A stretch of DNA of 64,000 nt from Catenovulum sp052056295 (GCF_052056295.1 NZ_CP182493.1:2852001-2916000), one strand, 5' to 3'; shown: positions 26,657-36,801, numbered from the stretch's first letter. A program made the numbers and translations. The notes: generated by a model from the sequence alone, not told the origin.

Positions 26657-27115
26657 ATGCAAAGTTATCAAATTGATTTAGCCGACGCTGATGCAACCGT
26701 TGCGCTTGGCAAACAACTTGCGGCGCTAATTTCCGCACCTTGTGTGGTTTATTTAATTGGTGATTTAGGCGCAGGTAAAACCACGTTTTCGCGTGGATTA
26801 ATTCAAGGTTTTGGTTATACGGGCAATGTTAAATCGCCCACTTATACCTTAGTTGAACCTTATGAATTGGCCGATGTCTCAATTTATCATTTTGATTTGT
26901 ACCGTTTGGCTGATCCACAAGAGCTAGAATTTATCGGTATTGAAGAGTATTTTACTCAATCAAGCATTTGTTTAGTTGAATGGCCAGATAAAGGTCAAGG
27001 TTGGTTGGCATCTGCTGATATTCAGATTAATATTGAACATAAAAATGAACAGCGTTCGGCAGAGATTGTTGGTTTAACCGCAATTGGGCAAAAAATTGTT
27101 GAGCAATTAGCTTAA
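26657..27115 (+). CDS. tsaE: tRNA threonylcarbamoyladenosine biosynthesis ATPase TsaE
   Basis: A 152-residue P-loop protein: LIGDLGAGKTTFSRGLIQGFG (Walker A), SPTYTLVEPY, and HFDLYRLADPQELEFIGIEEYF. TsaE works with TsaB and TsaD to make t6A37 in ANN-decoding tRNAs. Length and motifs are normal; it lies in the conserved position between nnr and the amidase gene. Confidence 0.95.
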   Translation: MQSYQIDLADADATVALGKQLAALISAPCVVYLIGDLGAGKTTFSRGLIQGFGYTGNVKSPTYTLVEPYELADVSIYHFDLYRLADPQELEFIGIEEYFTQSSICLVEWPDKGQGWLASADIQINIEHKNEQRSAEIVGLTAIGQKIVEQLA

Positions 27116-27132
27116 TCTAATTAGATACAAGT

Positions 27133-28464
27133 ATGCATACATTCAATAAAAAAATATCTAGTTTGCTGGTGTTACTCTTGGTGTTTATATTTACGCCTAA
27201 GAGTTTTGCCGCCAACCAAATTGAAAGTGTGCGTATTTGGCCTTCCCCCGATAGTACTCGTGTGGTATTCGACTTAGCCGACAAACCTCAGTACAGTTAT
27301 TTTTTCCTGCAAAACCCGCATAGATTAGTTATTGATTTACGCGATACTAATAAGAAGTTTGATTTAGGCAAAACCTTTATCAAAGGTGATTTAATCAAAC
27401 GTGTGCGTTATAGCAAACCCGAATATGCCAACTCACAACGTGTCGTATTAGATTTAACCAAAGCTTTGCAAGCTGGCATTTTTTCACTCAAGCCAATCGG
27501 TAATTATGGCAATCGTTTAGTGGTTGATTTAACCGACAATAGCCAAAAAACCGAACAAACGGCTAAAAAAGAGGCTTTGTCTATTGGTGATAGAGATATA
27601 ATAATTGCGGTCGATGCAGGGCACGGTGGTGAAGATCCGGGGTCTATTGGCCCTTCAGGTTTGTACGAAAAGAAAGTTACTTATCAAATTTCACAAAAAG
27701 TCACCAACTTAATTAATGCCGAAAAGGGATTAGCCGCTTACATGGTGCGTACCGGCGATTATTATGTTGATGTAAATAAACGTTCAGTGATAGCGCGTAA
27801 ACATAAAGCCGATTTATTAATTTCTATTCACGCCGATGCATTTACTAGCCCGCAGCCTAAAGGGGCCTCTGTATGGATGTTGTCATTACGCCGTGCAAAT
27901 ACTGAAATTGGTCGCTGGATAGAACAAACAGAACAACATGGTGAATTGTTAGGTGGCGCTGGCGAAATAATTGTTGATACACAAAACGAGAAATATTTAG
28001 CCAAAGCTTTATTAGATATGTCGATGGATCATTCAATCACAACAAGCTACGCACTCAGCCAAGAAATGGTCAATCAGCTAAGTAAAGTCACTTATATGCA
28101 TAAAAAAACGCCACAAACAGCCAGTTTGGGTGTGTTGAAGTCACCAGATATCCCATCTTTATTGATAGAAACAGGTTTTATTTCTAATCCAACTGAAGAG
28201 CGCAAACTTAATCAAAGAGATCATCAACAGAAGTTGTCTGCAGCTATTGCTAAAGCAATTAAGAACCATTTTAGAAAGTATCCACCAGAAGGCACTTTAT
28301 ATGCGTCTATGTATCGCAGCACAGATCATATAGTGGCGAAAGGTGAATCTTTATCTGTAATCGCCAAAAGATATTCAACTTCAGTGTCAGCGCTTAGACA
28401 AGTGAATCAACTTAAATCTGATATGTTACGTATCGGTCAAACGCTAAAAATTCCACAATCATAA
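27133..28464 (+). CDS. amiB: N-acetylmuramoyl-L-alanine amidase (AmiB/AmiC type) with AMIN and LysM domains
   Basis: A 443-residue periplasmic cell-wall amidase for septal peptidoglycan splitting. Signal peptide (LVLLLVFIFTPKSFA), AMIN domain (about 30-130; SVRIWPSPDSTRVVFDL), zinc amidase_3 domain (about 155-380; VDAGHGGEDPGSIG, LISIHADAF, SLLIETGFISNPTEE) and a C-terminal LysM domain (about 395-440; HIVAKGESLSVIAKRYSTS). The metal-binding His/Glu positions are present. The C-terminal LysM resembles the amiB position paralog of many gammaproteobacteria. Its stop overlaps the mutL start (TAATG). Confidence 0.92.
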   Translation: MHTFNKKISSLLVLLLVFIFTPKSFAANQIESVRIWPSPDSTRVVFDLADKPQYSYFFLQNPHRLVIDLRDTNKKFDLGKTFIKGDLIKRVRYSKPEYANSQRVVLDLTKALQAGIFSLKPIGNYGNRLVVDLTDNSQKTEQTAKKEALSIGDRDIIIAVDAGHGGEDPGSIGPSGLYEKKVTYQISQKVTNLINAEKGLAAYMVRTGDYYVDVNKRSVIARKHKADLLISIHADAFTSPQPKGASVWMLSLRRANTEIGRWIEQTEQHGELLGGAGEIIVDTQNEKYLAKALLDMSMDHSITTSYALSQEMVNQLSKVTYMHKKTPQTASLGVLKSPDIPSLLIETGFISNPTEERKLNQRDHQQKLSAAIAKAIKNHFRKYPPEGTLYASMYRSTDHIVAKGESLSVIAKRYSTSVSALRQVNQLKSDMLRIGQTLKIPQS

Positions 28465-30371
28465 TGCCCATTCAAATTTTATCGCCCCAGTTGGCTAACC
28501 AAATTGCTGCCGGTGAAGTAGTCGAGCGGCCTGCATCGGTAATTAAAGAGCTAGTTGAAAATAGCTTAGATGCGGGCGCAACAAAAATAGACATAGATAT
28601 CGAACGTGGTGGCAGCCAATTAATGCGCATTCGTGACAATGGCAAAGGCATAGCTAAAGAAGAGCTGATGTTAGCGCTCAGTCGCCATGCAACATCAAAA
28701 GTGACGAGTTTAGAAGATTTAGAGCAAATTTTAAGTTTAGGTTTTCGTGGTGAAGCGCTCGCGAGTATTAGCTCAGTATCAAGGTTAACTTTAACTTCTA
28801 AACCTGCCGACCAAGCTGAAGCTTGGGCGGCCATTGCGGAAGGGCGCGACATGCAAGTGAGTTTGCAACCCGCTGCGCATCCCGACGGCACTTGTGTTGA
28901 AGTGGCTGATTTATTTTTTAATACACCCGCAAGACGACGCTTTTTACGCTCAGATAAAACCGAATACCAGCATATAGACGAAGTGGTGAGACGGATTGCA
29001 TTGAGTCGATTTGATGTGCAAATTAAATTAACTCACAACGGTGCTTTGCAGCGCAGTTATAGAGTGGCTAATCAAAATAATGCCGATGCACGTATTCAAG
29101 CTATTTGTGGGCGAAACTTTACTGAAGGCTCTGTGTATATTCAGAGTGATTACCAAGACATAAAAGTGTCAGGCTGGTTAGGTTTGCCGCAAGCTGCACG
29201 TAACCAAAACGATATGCAGTATTGTTATATCAATGGTCGCATGATGCGTGACAAGCTGATTAATCACGCAATTCGCCAAGCCTATGAAGACTCGCTGCCA
29301 AGTGATATGTACCCAGCTTATGTCTTGTATTTGACGATAGATCCAAAACAGGTTGATGTAAATGTGCATCCGGCTAAACACGAAGTGCGTTTTCACCAAG
29401 CGCGCCTTGTGCATGATTTTGTTTATCAAACTTTGCATAAAGCTTTGCATGAGAGTCAGCAGCAAATTTGGCAAGAACAAGCGCAGCCATTGGCTAGCGT
29501 GCCAACGGCAGAACAAAACAACAGTGATGATGTTTTTGCATCAAGCACTGATTTTGAACGCGCACAGTCGCCAATCACAGAACCTCTAGCAGACAAGCAC
29601 AGCAATTACCCAAACAGTCAAACAAGTACTGGCGTTGAATTATCCGGTCTAGCAACTCAGCTATTTCCAGGCCAACAGCGGCCAACTTCGTTTCAGCAAA
29701 AACACAATAATAGTTATTCTGTGCCAGCTGCCAAAGTACAAGAGCGCATGATGGAAAATTACGCGCAGTTAGTTGCGCCAGTGAGTGTGACAGAGAATCA
29801 AACATTCACAGATACAAATGAAGCAACAACTCAGACGACAACTGAGTGGAAGTTGGTCGACTGTATTCAGCAGAATTGGTTGGTATTTACCAATCAGCAA
29901 TCTTTATATGCAGCGAATTATCAAGCCGTTTTACAGCAAGCTGTTTGTTATAAATTGTTCCCACAAGGGCAAAGTGCTGTGACTAAACCTTTACTTGTGC
30001 CAGTGTCGCTTAAGTTAACCAATAGCGACAAAAATCTATTTGATAGCCAAGCTGATTGGCTAAAGCATTTAGGTTTTGCTTGGCGCTGGTTAAAAGAGAG
30101 CACATTGGTGATCACCCAAATCCCTTCTATACTGAGCAACATAGATTTAGCCAATTTATTTGCAACTTGGGTTGAAATAGTCGGTAAAGCATCGAATATT
30201 GAAGATGTAGCCATTCAGCAAAGTTTTATTCGAGCTGTGGTTAAACAAATTCAGCATAAAGCTGATTTAAATAAAACTTGGCTTAGCAGTTGGCAAAATC
30301 AAGCGCCAGTCGAGTTTAATAGTTGGATGGCTAATCATTGCCAACAAATAGATTTAAATAAATTATTTTGA
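28464..30371 (+). CDS. mutL: DNA mismatch repair protein MutL
   Basis: A 635-residue GHKL ATPase coordinating MutS recognition with strand excision. N-terminal motifs: ELVENSLDAGATKI, IRDNGKGI, RHATSKVTSLEDLE, LGFRGEALASI. A Gln/Thr/Ser-rich linker (about 330-440) leads to the C-terminal dimerisation domain. I see no DQHAxxER-type endonuclease motif, as expected for MutL working with MutH. Overlaps the amidase gene by TAATG. Confidence 0.96.
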   Translation: MPIQILSPQLANQIAAGEVVERPASVIKELVENSLDAGATKIDIDIERGGSQLMRIRDNGKGIAKEELMLALSRHATSKVTSLEDLEQILSLGFRGEALASISSVSRLTLTSKPADQAEAWAAIAEGRDMQVSLQPAAHPDGTCVEVADLFFNTPARRRFLRSDKTEYQHIDEVVRRIALSRFDVQIKLTHNGALQRSYRVANQNNADARIQAICGRNFTEGSVYIQSDYQDIKVSGWLGLPQAARNQNDMQYCYINGRMMRDKLINHAIRQAYEDSLPSDMYPAYVLYLTIDPKQVDVNVHPAKHEVRFHQARLVHDFVYQTLHKALHESQQQIWQEQAQPLASVPTAEQNNSDDVFASSTDFERAQSPITEPLADKHSNYPNSQTSTGVELSGLATQLFPGQQRPTSFQQKHNNSYSVPAAKVQERMMENYAQLVAPVSVTENQTFTDTNEATTQTTTEWKLVDCIQQNWLVFTNQQSLYAANYQAVLQQAVCYKLFPQGQSAVTKPLLVPVSLKLTNSDKNLFDSQADWLKHLGFAWRWLKESTLVITQIPSILSNIDLANLFATWVEIVGKASNIEDVAIQQSFIRAVVKQIQHKADLNKTWLSSWQNQAPVEFNSWMANHCQQIDLNKLF

Positions 30372-30379
30372 GAGTACAA

Positions 30380-31303
30380 ATGCAGCAGCTTGAAACACAA
30401 GCTATTTTTATAATGGGGCCAACGGCTTCTGGCAAAACAGCCTTGGCACTCGAACTTGCCAAACATTTTCCAATTGAGATTATCAGTGTCGATTCAGCTT
30501 TGGTGTACAAAGGTATGGATATTGGTAGTGCCAAACCTACTGCAGAAGAACAAGCGGTTGCACCGCATCATTTAATTGATTTTTTAGATCCTGCAGAAAG
30601 TTACTCAGCTGCTGATTTTCGCAAAGATGCATTGAAACTAATTGAGCAAATTCACGGTCGTAATAAATTGCCAGTTTTAGTTGGCGGTACTATGCTGTAT
30701 TTTAAAGCTTTATTGGAAGGTTTATCTGAGTTACCAGCGGCGGATGAGAAAGTTCGAGCTGAGCTGGCCGCCGAAGCTGACAAGGTCGGTTGGCAAGTGA
30801 TGCATCAGCAACTTGCTGAAATAGATCCTGTGGCGGCTGAGCGAATTCATCCGAACGATCCACAAAGGATTAATCGCGCTTTAGAGGTTTATCGCATTAG
30901 TGGTAAAACCATGACAGAATTAACTGAAGACAAAGGCCAAGCATTCCCGTATAAAGTGACTCAGTTCGCAATTGCCCCTAATAGTCGAGAGGTTTTGCAC
31001 CAACGAATTGAACATAGATTTAAGTTAATGTTACAACAAGGTTTTGAACAAGAAGTTATAAAAATGTTTGAAAGAGGTGATTTGCACGAAGATTTGCCTT
31101 CTATACGCTGTGTGGGCTACAGACAAATGTGGGATTACCTTGCAAAAAAAATAGAATATGATGAAATGGTGTTCCGTGGCACAGTTGCTACACGTCAATT
31201 AGCAAAACGGCAGATGACGTGGTTGCGTAATTGGCCACAAATAAACTGGTTAGACAGTGAACAATCAGGGTTGATAGAAAAAACTATTTCGTTAATTAAT
31301 TGA
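30380..31303 (+). CDS. miaA: tRNA dimethylallyltransferase
   Basis: Adds the dimethylallyl group to A37 of UNN-decoding tRNAs. Seen: P-loop MGPTASGKTALALELA, DSALVYKGMDIGSAKP, DFLDPAESYSAADFR, LVGGTMLYFKALLEGL and RYRQMWDYL-type C-terminal motif (RCVGYRQMWDYL). ATG at 30380 has GAGAG shortly upstream (307 residues); a TTG at 30368 within the mutL 3' end is less likely. Followed by hfq as in E. coli. Confidence 0.96.
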   Translation: MQQLETQAIFIMGPTASGKTALALELAKHFPIEIISVDSALVYKGMDIGSAKPTAEEQAVAPHHLIDFLDPAESYSAADFRKDALKLIEQIHGRNKLPVLVGGTMLYFKALLEGLSELPAADEKVRAELAAEADKVGWQVMHQQLAEIDPVAAERIHPNDPQRINRALEVYRISGKTMTELTEDKGQAFPYKVTQFAIAPNSREVLHQRIEHRFKLMLQQGFEQEVIKMFERGDLHEDLPSIRCVGYRQMWDYLAKKIEYDEMVFRGTVATRQLAKRQMTWLRNWPQINWLDSEQSGLIEKTISLIN

Positions 31304-31373
31304 AATAGCGCTAGTTTAGTACTAAGTTAAACACTAAAATACTTATTAATAATAAAATAATAAGGAGCCGAAC

Positions 31374-31628
31374 ATGGCCAAAGGACAATCATTACAAGAC
31401 CCGTTTTTAAATGCGTTAAGAAGAGAAAGAATTCCTGTATCAATTTATTTGGTAAATGGGATCAAATTACAGGGGCAAGTCGAATCATTTGATCAGTTTG
31501 TTATCTTGCTAAAAAATACAGTTAGCCAGATGGTTTATAAACATGCGATCTCGACTGTGGTGCCTGCGCGTCCATTCCAGACTAATCCAAATGCACAAGC
31601 GAATTTTAACGAATCAGAAGTTGAATAA
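31374..31628 (+). CDS. hfq: RNA chaperone Hfq
   Basis: An 84-residue Sm-like protein. Sm1 motif region (PVSIYLVNGIKLQGQVESFDQFVILL) and Sm2 (YKHAISTVVPARP) are complete, and the N-terminus MAKGQSLQDPFLNALRRERI matches the proximal-face residues of the family. The C-terminal tail is shorter than in E. coli. Strong ribosome site AAGGAG precedes the ATG. It pairs small RNAs with target mRNAs. Confidence 0.97.
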   Translation: MAKGQSLQDPFLNALRRERIPVSIYLVNGIKLQGQVESFDQFVILLKNTVSQMVYKHAISTVVPARPFQTNPNAQANFNESEVE

Positions 31629-31654
31629 CATTTTTAAATTAAGAGGGTTTCTGC

Positions 31655-32941
31655 TTGTTTGATAGATATAAAGCAGGCGACCAGGCCATCTTAGTTCATG
31701 TTGATTTAGACGACGAAGTCGCAAGAGAAGATTTAGAAGAACTCAAGTTGTTAGCCTCCTCTGCTGGAGTAAATACTTTGGCAGTGGTGACTGCTGCCCG
31801 TTCTAAACCTGATCCCAAATTTTTTGTTGGTAGTGGCAAAGCTGAAGAAATTCAGCAAGCTGTTGTGGCATTAGAAGCTAATGTGGTGATTTTTAATCAT
31901 GCATTAAGCCCCTCACAAGAGAAAAATGTTGAAGCTCTGGTGAAGTGCCGCGTTTTAGATCGCACTACGTTAATCCTAGATATTTTTGCCCAACGAGCTC
32001 GTACCCACGAAGGTAATTTGCAAGTTGAATTGGCACAGTTGAAACATATTTCGACTAGGCTAATACGCGGTTGGACTCACTTAGAGCGGCAAAAAGGTGG
32101 TATAGGTTTACGTGGGCCGGGTGAAACCCAGTTAGAAACCGACCGACGCTTAATTCGTGGACGTATCAAAAACATTGAGAGACGTCTCGAAAAAGTAGCT
32201 AAGCAACGTGATCAGGGGCGACGAGCGCGTAAACGTTCCGCATTACCAACTATTTCTTTGGTTGGATATACCAACGCCGGAAAATCTACCCTGTTTAATC
32301 GTTTAACTGAATCTGACGTGTATGCGGCGGATCAATTGTTCGCAACACTTGATCCAACTTTACGTAAAATAACGTTAGAAGAAGTTGGCGATAGTATTTT
32401 AGCCGATACGGTTGGTTTTATTAGGCATCTCCCCCATGATCTAGTTGCAGCTTTTAAAGCAACTTTACAAGAAACGCGAGATGCGGATATTCAGCTGCAT
32501 GTAATAGATGCGGCGGACGAGCGTAGAGCGGAAAATATTGGTGCGGTTAATAAGGTTCTTGAAGAAATTGAAGCTGACGACATTACCCAAATATTGGTTT
32601 ACAACAAAATAGACCAACTTGAGGACGTGCGGCCGCATATTGACAGAGATGATGAAGGCCGAATTGTACGTGTATGGTTGTCCGCACGTACAGGTGAAGG
32701 CTGCGAACTGTTATTACAAGCGCTAACTGAACATTTAGCGCGCAGTATGGTTGAATACAAACTAGCAATTCCGCCGGCTCAACAGCAATGGCGTGGGGTG
32801 TTTTTCCAGCTAGATTGTATTGTCGAAGAATCTTATAGCGAATTAGGTGATTGGCTGGTTGATGTAAAAATGTCGAGCGAAGATTGGAATCGTTTGAACA
32901 AAACACATCAGGGCCAGTTAGAGAATTTTATTATTGATTAA
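31655..32941 (+). CDS. hflX: Ribosome-associated GTPase HflX
   Basis: A 428-residue GTPase that splits stalled or heat-damaged ribosomes. The HflX N-domain (SGKAEEIQQAVVALEANVVIFNH, LSPSQEKNVE) and the motif GPGETQLETDRRLIRGRI are followed by the G domain with GYTNAGKSTLFN (G1), DTVGFIRHLP (G3) and YNKIDQL (G4). The start is TTG at 31655 with AGAGGG upstream. It sits in the usual hfq-hflX-hflK-hflC order. Confidence 0.95.
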   Translation: MFDRYKAGDQAILVHVDLDDEVAREDLEELKLLASSAGVNTLAVVTAARSKPDPKFFVGSGKAEEIQQAVVALEANVVIFNHALSPSQEKNVEALVKCRVLDRTTLILDIFAQRARTHEGNLQVELAQLKHISTRLIRGWTHLERQKGGIGLRGPGETQLETDRRLIRGRIKNIERRLEKVAKQRDQGRRARKRSALPTISLVGYTNAGKSTLFNRLTESDVYAADQLFATLDPTLRKITLEEVGDSILADTVGFIRHLPHDLVAAFKATLQETRDADIQLHVIDAADERRAENIGAVNKVLEEIEADDITQILVYNKIDQLEDVRPHIDRDDEGRIVRVWLSARTGEGCELLLQALTEHLARSMVEYKLAIPPAQQQWRGVFFQLDCIVEESYSELGDWLVDVKMSSEDWNRLNKTHQGQLENFIID

Positions 32942-32955
32942 GTTGGAGTGGCATT

Positions 32956-34137
32956 ATGGCCTGGAATGAACCGGGTAATAGTAACAACAAAGACCCGTGG
33001 GGAAACAAAGGTGGCAAAGATCAAGGACCACCAGATCTCGATGAAATATATAAAGACACCATGAACAAGCTAAAAAAATCTTTTGGCGGCAAAGGTGGTG
33101 GTAGCGCTTCTAACAATAATAACTCGGGTGGCGGTATTAGCAGCTCAGGGTTAATTTTAGTGGCGGTTATCTTGTTCTTTGTTTGGGGATATTTAGGTTT
33201 ATCCACAATTAAAGAAGCTGAGCGAGGCGTGGTTCTACGTTTTGGTCAATTCCACAGCATTATCGAGCCAGGCCTACAATGGCAGCCAGCCTTTATTGAT
33301 AAAGTAATTGCGGTCAATGTTGAAAGTGTTGCCTCGTTAACGTCTAGCGGCAAAATGCTAACGAAAGATGAAAACGTCGTAATTGTTGAGATGGAGGTTC
33401 AATATCGTATTGAAAATCCACGTCACTTCTTATTCAGCGTGACAGAGCCTGTATATAGTTTACGTCAAGCAACTGATTCAGCATTGCGTTATGTTGTTGG
33501 TCATTCAACTATGGACAACGTATTAACCACAGGTCGTGAAGAAGTTCGCCAACAAACTTGGCAATTGCTTGAAGAAACAATTGAACGTTACAACTTAGGT
33601 ATTCAAGTTGTTGACGTCAACTTCTTGCCAGCACGTCCACCAGAGCAAGTTAAACCTGCTTTTGATGATGCAATTGCTGCCCAAGAAGATGAAAATCGTT
33701 ATATCCAAGAAGCACAAGCATATGCCAAAGCTCGTGAGCCACAAGCTCGTGGTGTAGTGCGTCGTATGGAAGAAGAAGCCAAAGCTTATAAAGAGCGGGT
33801 CATTTTAGAAGCGCGCGGTGAAGTTGCTCGATTCGAGAAGCTTTTACCTGAATTTGAAGCTGCGCCAAAAGTAACGCGTGATCGCTTATATCTAGAAACG
33901 ATGGAACAAGTATATTCAAATACCACCAAAATCGTTTTGGATTCAGAAGGCAGCGGCAATATGATTTATTTGCCTTTGGATAAAATTTTGCAACAACAGC
34001 AAAATCGTAACCAAGAGCAAAATAATCAGTCAGGCTTAGACTCTGGCCAATATTCACCACCGGTGACCTCATCTTCACGTAGTTCAAGCCAATCATCAGG
34101 CTTGCGTGATAGCAACCGTTTTGCAGGAGGCCGTTAA
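32956..34137 (+). CDS. hflK: FtsH protease modulator HflK (SPFH family)
   Basis: A 393-residue membrane protein. The Gly/Asn/Ser-rich cytoplasmic N-terminus (DPWGNKGGKDQGPPDLDEIY) precedes one span at about 65-82 (SGLILVAVILFFVWGYLGL), an SPFH/band-7 domain (TIKEAERGVVLRFGQFHSII) and a Ser/Gln-rich tail. With HflC it forms a cage around FtsH. GGAG precedes the ATG. Confidence 0.96.
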   Translation: MAWNEPGNSNNKDPWGNKGGKDQGPPDLDEIYKDTMNKLKKSFGGKGGGSASNNNNSGGGISSSGLILVAVILFFVWGYLGLSTIKEAERGVVLRFGQFHSIIEPGLQWQPAFIDKVIAVNVESVASLTSSGKMLTKDENVVIVEMEVQYRIENPRHFLFSVTEPVYSLRQATDSALRYVVGHSTMDNVLTTGREEVRQQTWQLLEETIERYNLGIQVVDVNFLPARPPEQVKPAFDDAIAAQEDENRYIQEAQAYAKAREPQARGVVRRMEEEAKAYKERVILEARGEVARFEKLLPEFEAAPKVTRDRLYLETMEQVYSNTTKIVLDSEGSGNMIYLPLDKILQQQQNRNQEQNNQSGLDSGQYSPPVTSSSRSSSQSSGLRDSNRFAGGR

Positions 34138-34138
34138 T

Positions 34139-35011
34139 ATGAAAAATTTAATTATCGGTACAATTGTTGTTTTATTTGTATTGGTTTATTCGTCGCTATT
34201 TGTTATTGGCGAAGGTGAACGTGGTATTGTTATTCAGTTTGGTAAAGTAAAACGTGATAGCCAAAATACTACAGTAATTTACGCGCCAGGTTTACACTTC
34301 AAAATTCCATTAATTGAAAAAGTTCGTATTTTAGATGCGCGTATTCAAACTTTGGATGGCGAAGCAGACCGTTTTGTAACTTCAGAGAAAAAAGACTTAA
34401 TTGTTGATTCTTATGTGAAGTGGCGCATTAAAGACTTTGAAACTTATTATCTTAAAACCAGTGGTATTAAATCGAATGCTGAAGGTTTATTAGATCGTAA
34501 ATTCAGTAATGGTTTACGTAGCCAAATAGGTTCGCGCACTATTGCGGAAATTGTTTCTGGTGAGCGTGATGAACTAATGGATAAAGCTTTAACTGGTATG
34601 CAAGAAAGTGCTGCTGAGTTAGGTATTGAAGTGGTTGACGTACGTGTTAAGAAAATCAACCTACCAGATGAAGTGAGTAGCTTTATTTATGATCGTATGC
34701 GTGCTGAACGTAACGCGGTTGCAGCTGAGCATAGATCACAAGGTAAAGAACAAGCTGAGTTTATCAAAGCTGACATTGATGCGCGTATTACCATTATGGT
34801 TGCAGACGCTGAGCGTAATTTACGTGCGGTGAAAGGTGAAGGGGATGCAGAAGCAGCGCGTATTTACGCAAATGCTTATAACCAAAACCCTGAGTTTTTC
34901 TCATTCTTACGTAGCTTAGATGCTTACAAACAGAGCTTTAACAGCAAAAACGATGTTATGTTGGTTAAGCCTGACGGCGACTTCTTTAAATACATGAACA
35001 ACGCTAAATAA
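34139..35011 (+). CDS. hflC: FtsH protease modulator HflC (SPFH family)
   Basis: A 290-residue partner of HflK: N-terminal span (LIIGTIVVLFVLVYSSLFVI) and SPFH domain (EGERGIVIQFGKVKRD; LPDEVSSFIYDRMRAERNAVAAEHRSQGKEQ). ATG at 34139 is chosen because GGAGG at 34126-34130 is ideally placed; a frame open from 34106 would only add residues overlapping hflK. In E. coli hflC is followed by yjeT and purA; here two extra genes intervene. Confidence 0.96.
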   Translation: MKNLIIGTIVVLFVLVYSSLFVIGEGERGIVIQFGKVKRDSQNTTVIYAPGLHFKIPLIEKVRILDARIQTLDGEADRFVTSEKKDLIVDSYVKWRIKDFETYYLKTSGIKSNAEGLLDRKFSNGLRSQIGSRTIAEIVSGERDELMDKALTGMQESAAELGIEVVDVRVKKINLPDEVSSFIYDRMRAERNAVAAEHRSQGKEQAEFIKADIDARITIMVADAERNLRAVKGEGDAEAARIYANAYNQNPEFFSFLRSLDAYKQSFNSKNDVMLVKPDGDFFKYMNNAK

Positions 35012-35043
35012 TCAGCTAACCTTAGTTAACTGATTTAATTCTA

Positions 35044-35070
35044 AAAAGCTGCCTTGTGCAGCTTTTTTGT
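35044..35070 (+). terminator. Rho-independent terminator after hflC
   Basis: AAAAGCTGC (35044-35052) and GCAGCTTTT (35058-35066) form a 9-bp stem around CTTGT, followed by TTGTTTTT. It ends the nnr-hflC transcript 32 bases after the hflC stop. Confidence 0.88.
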
Positions 35071-35139
35071 TTTTATACTCTTATTTCCGACCGATTTAGG
35101 CTAAAATGCGCGCTGATTTTTGTGTAGTTAAGAACAGAT

Positions 35140-36765
35140 ATGACCGAGCAAGCCGCCGACTCAGCAATGGCTATTAGCCAAATAAATTTAGCCGATAGCA
35201 ACCAAGCTAGTCCTCTAGCTAAAGCCAATCAGCCTAGTCAAGCTAAGATTATTTTAGCGACCATTAATGCTAAATATATTCATGCAAGTTTAGGTTTGCG
35301 CTATTTGTATGCCAATATGCAAGAGCTACAGCCAAATACCGAAATTCAAGAGTTTGTTATTCAAACCAGACCTATAGACATTGTTGAACAAATTTTAGCG
35401 GCTAAACCTAACATAGTTGGTTTTGGTGTTTATATTTGGAACATAGTTGAAACCACTAATGTCGTGAGTTTGCTTAAAGTTATCGCACCAGAAGTTAAAG
35501 TGGTGTTAGGTGGCCCTGAAGTTAGTTATGAAACTGAGCAGCAAGTGATTGCTCAATCAGCTGATTATGTTTTGACGGGTGCGGCAGATATCAGTTTTTA
35601 TCAATTGTGTTTAGACATTATTAATAACACTGAACCTGCGCAAAAAGTGCTTAAATCTAAACCCGTCGCGTTAGCAGATTTGCAATTGCCTTATCAATAC
35701 TACACAGATGAAGATTTAAAAAATCGTTTGTTATATGTTGAAGCTTCGCGCGGTTGTCCATTTAAATGTGAGTTTTGTTTATCGTCATTAGACACTGCAT
35801 CCAATCCTTTTGAGTTAGAAACTTTCCTTGAACAAATGGATATTCTCTATCAACGTGGCGCGCGTAATTTTAAGTTTATTGACCGAACTTTTAATCTGAA
35901 CATAAACACTTCAATTAAAATTATGCAGTTTTTCTTGGATAGAATGACGGATGATTTATATCTGCATTTTGAAGTGGTGCCAGATCACTTGCCGCGTAAG
36001 TTAAAAGAATTTCTAGCGCAATTCCCTGAAGATAGTTTGCAATTTGAAGTGGGTATTCAAACTTTTGAACCGCAAGTGCAAGCTAATATTAGCCGTAAAC
36101 AAAACAATGATAAGTCGAAAGACAACCTTAAGTGGTTGCGTGAAAATACCAGTGCACATATTCATGCTGACTTGATCTTTGGTTTGCCGGGCGAAACGCT
36201 TGAATCCTTCCGCGACAGTTTTAATGAACTATATGCCTGTAACCCACAAGAAATTCAATTAGGTATTTTAAAACGCTTAAAAGGCAGCCCGATTATTCGC
36301 CATACTGAAACCTTTGATTTGCGTTTTAGCCCATTGCCACCATTTAATATTTTAAGTACCGACCGAGTTGACTTTGCAACTATGCAGTTGGTTAATCGAT
36401 TTGCCCGTTATTGGGACATGATCGGTAACTCTGGCCGTTTTAAACATGCGCTGCCTATATTAATGGACTCGAATCCATTTGATGAATTTATGGCACTAAC
36501 CAACTGGTTATTTGAGCAAACAGGGCAAACGCATCAAATAAACTTAAAACGTTTATATGAGTTATTTGCTCAAGCAACTGAGGTGTTATTTCCTGAAAAA
36601 CACCAAGCTGTTGTAGCAGCTATTGAGCAAGACTATGCTGCGTCTAAGTTAAAGAGCCATTTCTCTACCTTGACTTTGTCTATGCCAGTGGCGAATGAGC
36701 TTGATTCTGATAAACAAGTTGCTCAGTCAAAATTGTTGCAGCGTCAGCACAGACATAAAGTGTGA
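35140..36765 (+). CDS. B12-binding-domain radical SAM protein, DUF4080-type
   Basis: A 541-residue cytoplasmic enzyme. The first ~33 residues are a variable extension; then a cobalamin-binding-like Rossmann domain (about 35-165; ILATINAKYIHASLGLRYLY, VVLGGPEVSYE), a radical SAM barrel with CxxxCxxC at Cys206, Cys210, Cys213 (SRGCPFKCEFC) for the 4Fe-4S cluster, and a C-terminal DUF4080-like region (LPILMDSNPFDEFMALTNWLFEQ). Substrate unknown; similar proteins are widespread. The DxHxxG cobalamin base-off motif is not obvious, so B12 binding is not certain. Not part of the standard hflC-yjeT neighbourhood in E. coli. Confidence 0.85.
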   Translation: MTEQAADSAMAISQINLADSNQASPLAKANQPSQAKIILATINAKYIHASLGLRYLYANMQELQPNTEIQEFVIQTRPIDIVEQILAAKPNIVGFGVYIWNIVETTNVVSLLKVIAPEVKVVLGGPEVSYETEQQVIAQSADYVLTGAADISFYQLCLDIINNTEPAQKVLKSKPVALADLQLPYQYYTDEDLKNRLLYVEASRGCPFKCEFCLSSLDTASNPFELETFLEQMDILYQRGARNFKFIDRTFNLNINTSIKIMQFFLDRMTDDLYLHFEVVPDHLPRKLKEFLAQFPEDSLQFEVGIQTFEPQVQANISRKQNNDKSKDNLKWLRENTSAHIHADLIFGLPGETLESFRDSFNELYACNPQEIQLGILKRLKGSPIIRHTETFDLRFSPLPPFNILSTDRVDFATMQLVNRFARYWDMIGNSGRFKHALPILMDSNPFDEFMALTNWLFEQTGQTHQINLKRLYELFAQATEVLFPEKHQAVVAAIEQDYAASKLKSHFSTLTLSMPVANELDSDKQVAQSKLLQRQHRHKV

Positions 36766-36801
36766 GCTAGTTAACTAAAAATATTTCAGGTAAAGGGTTA
36801 A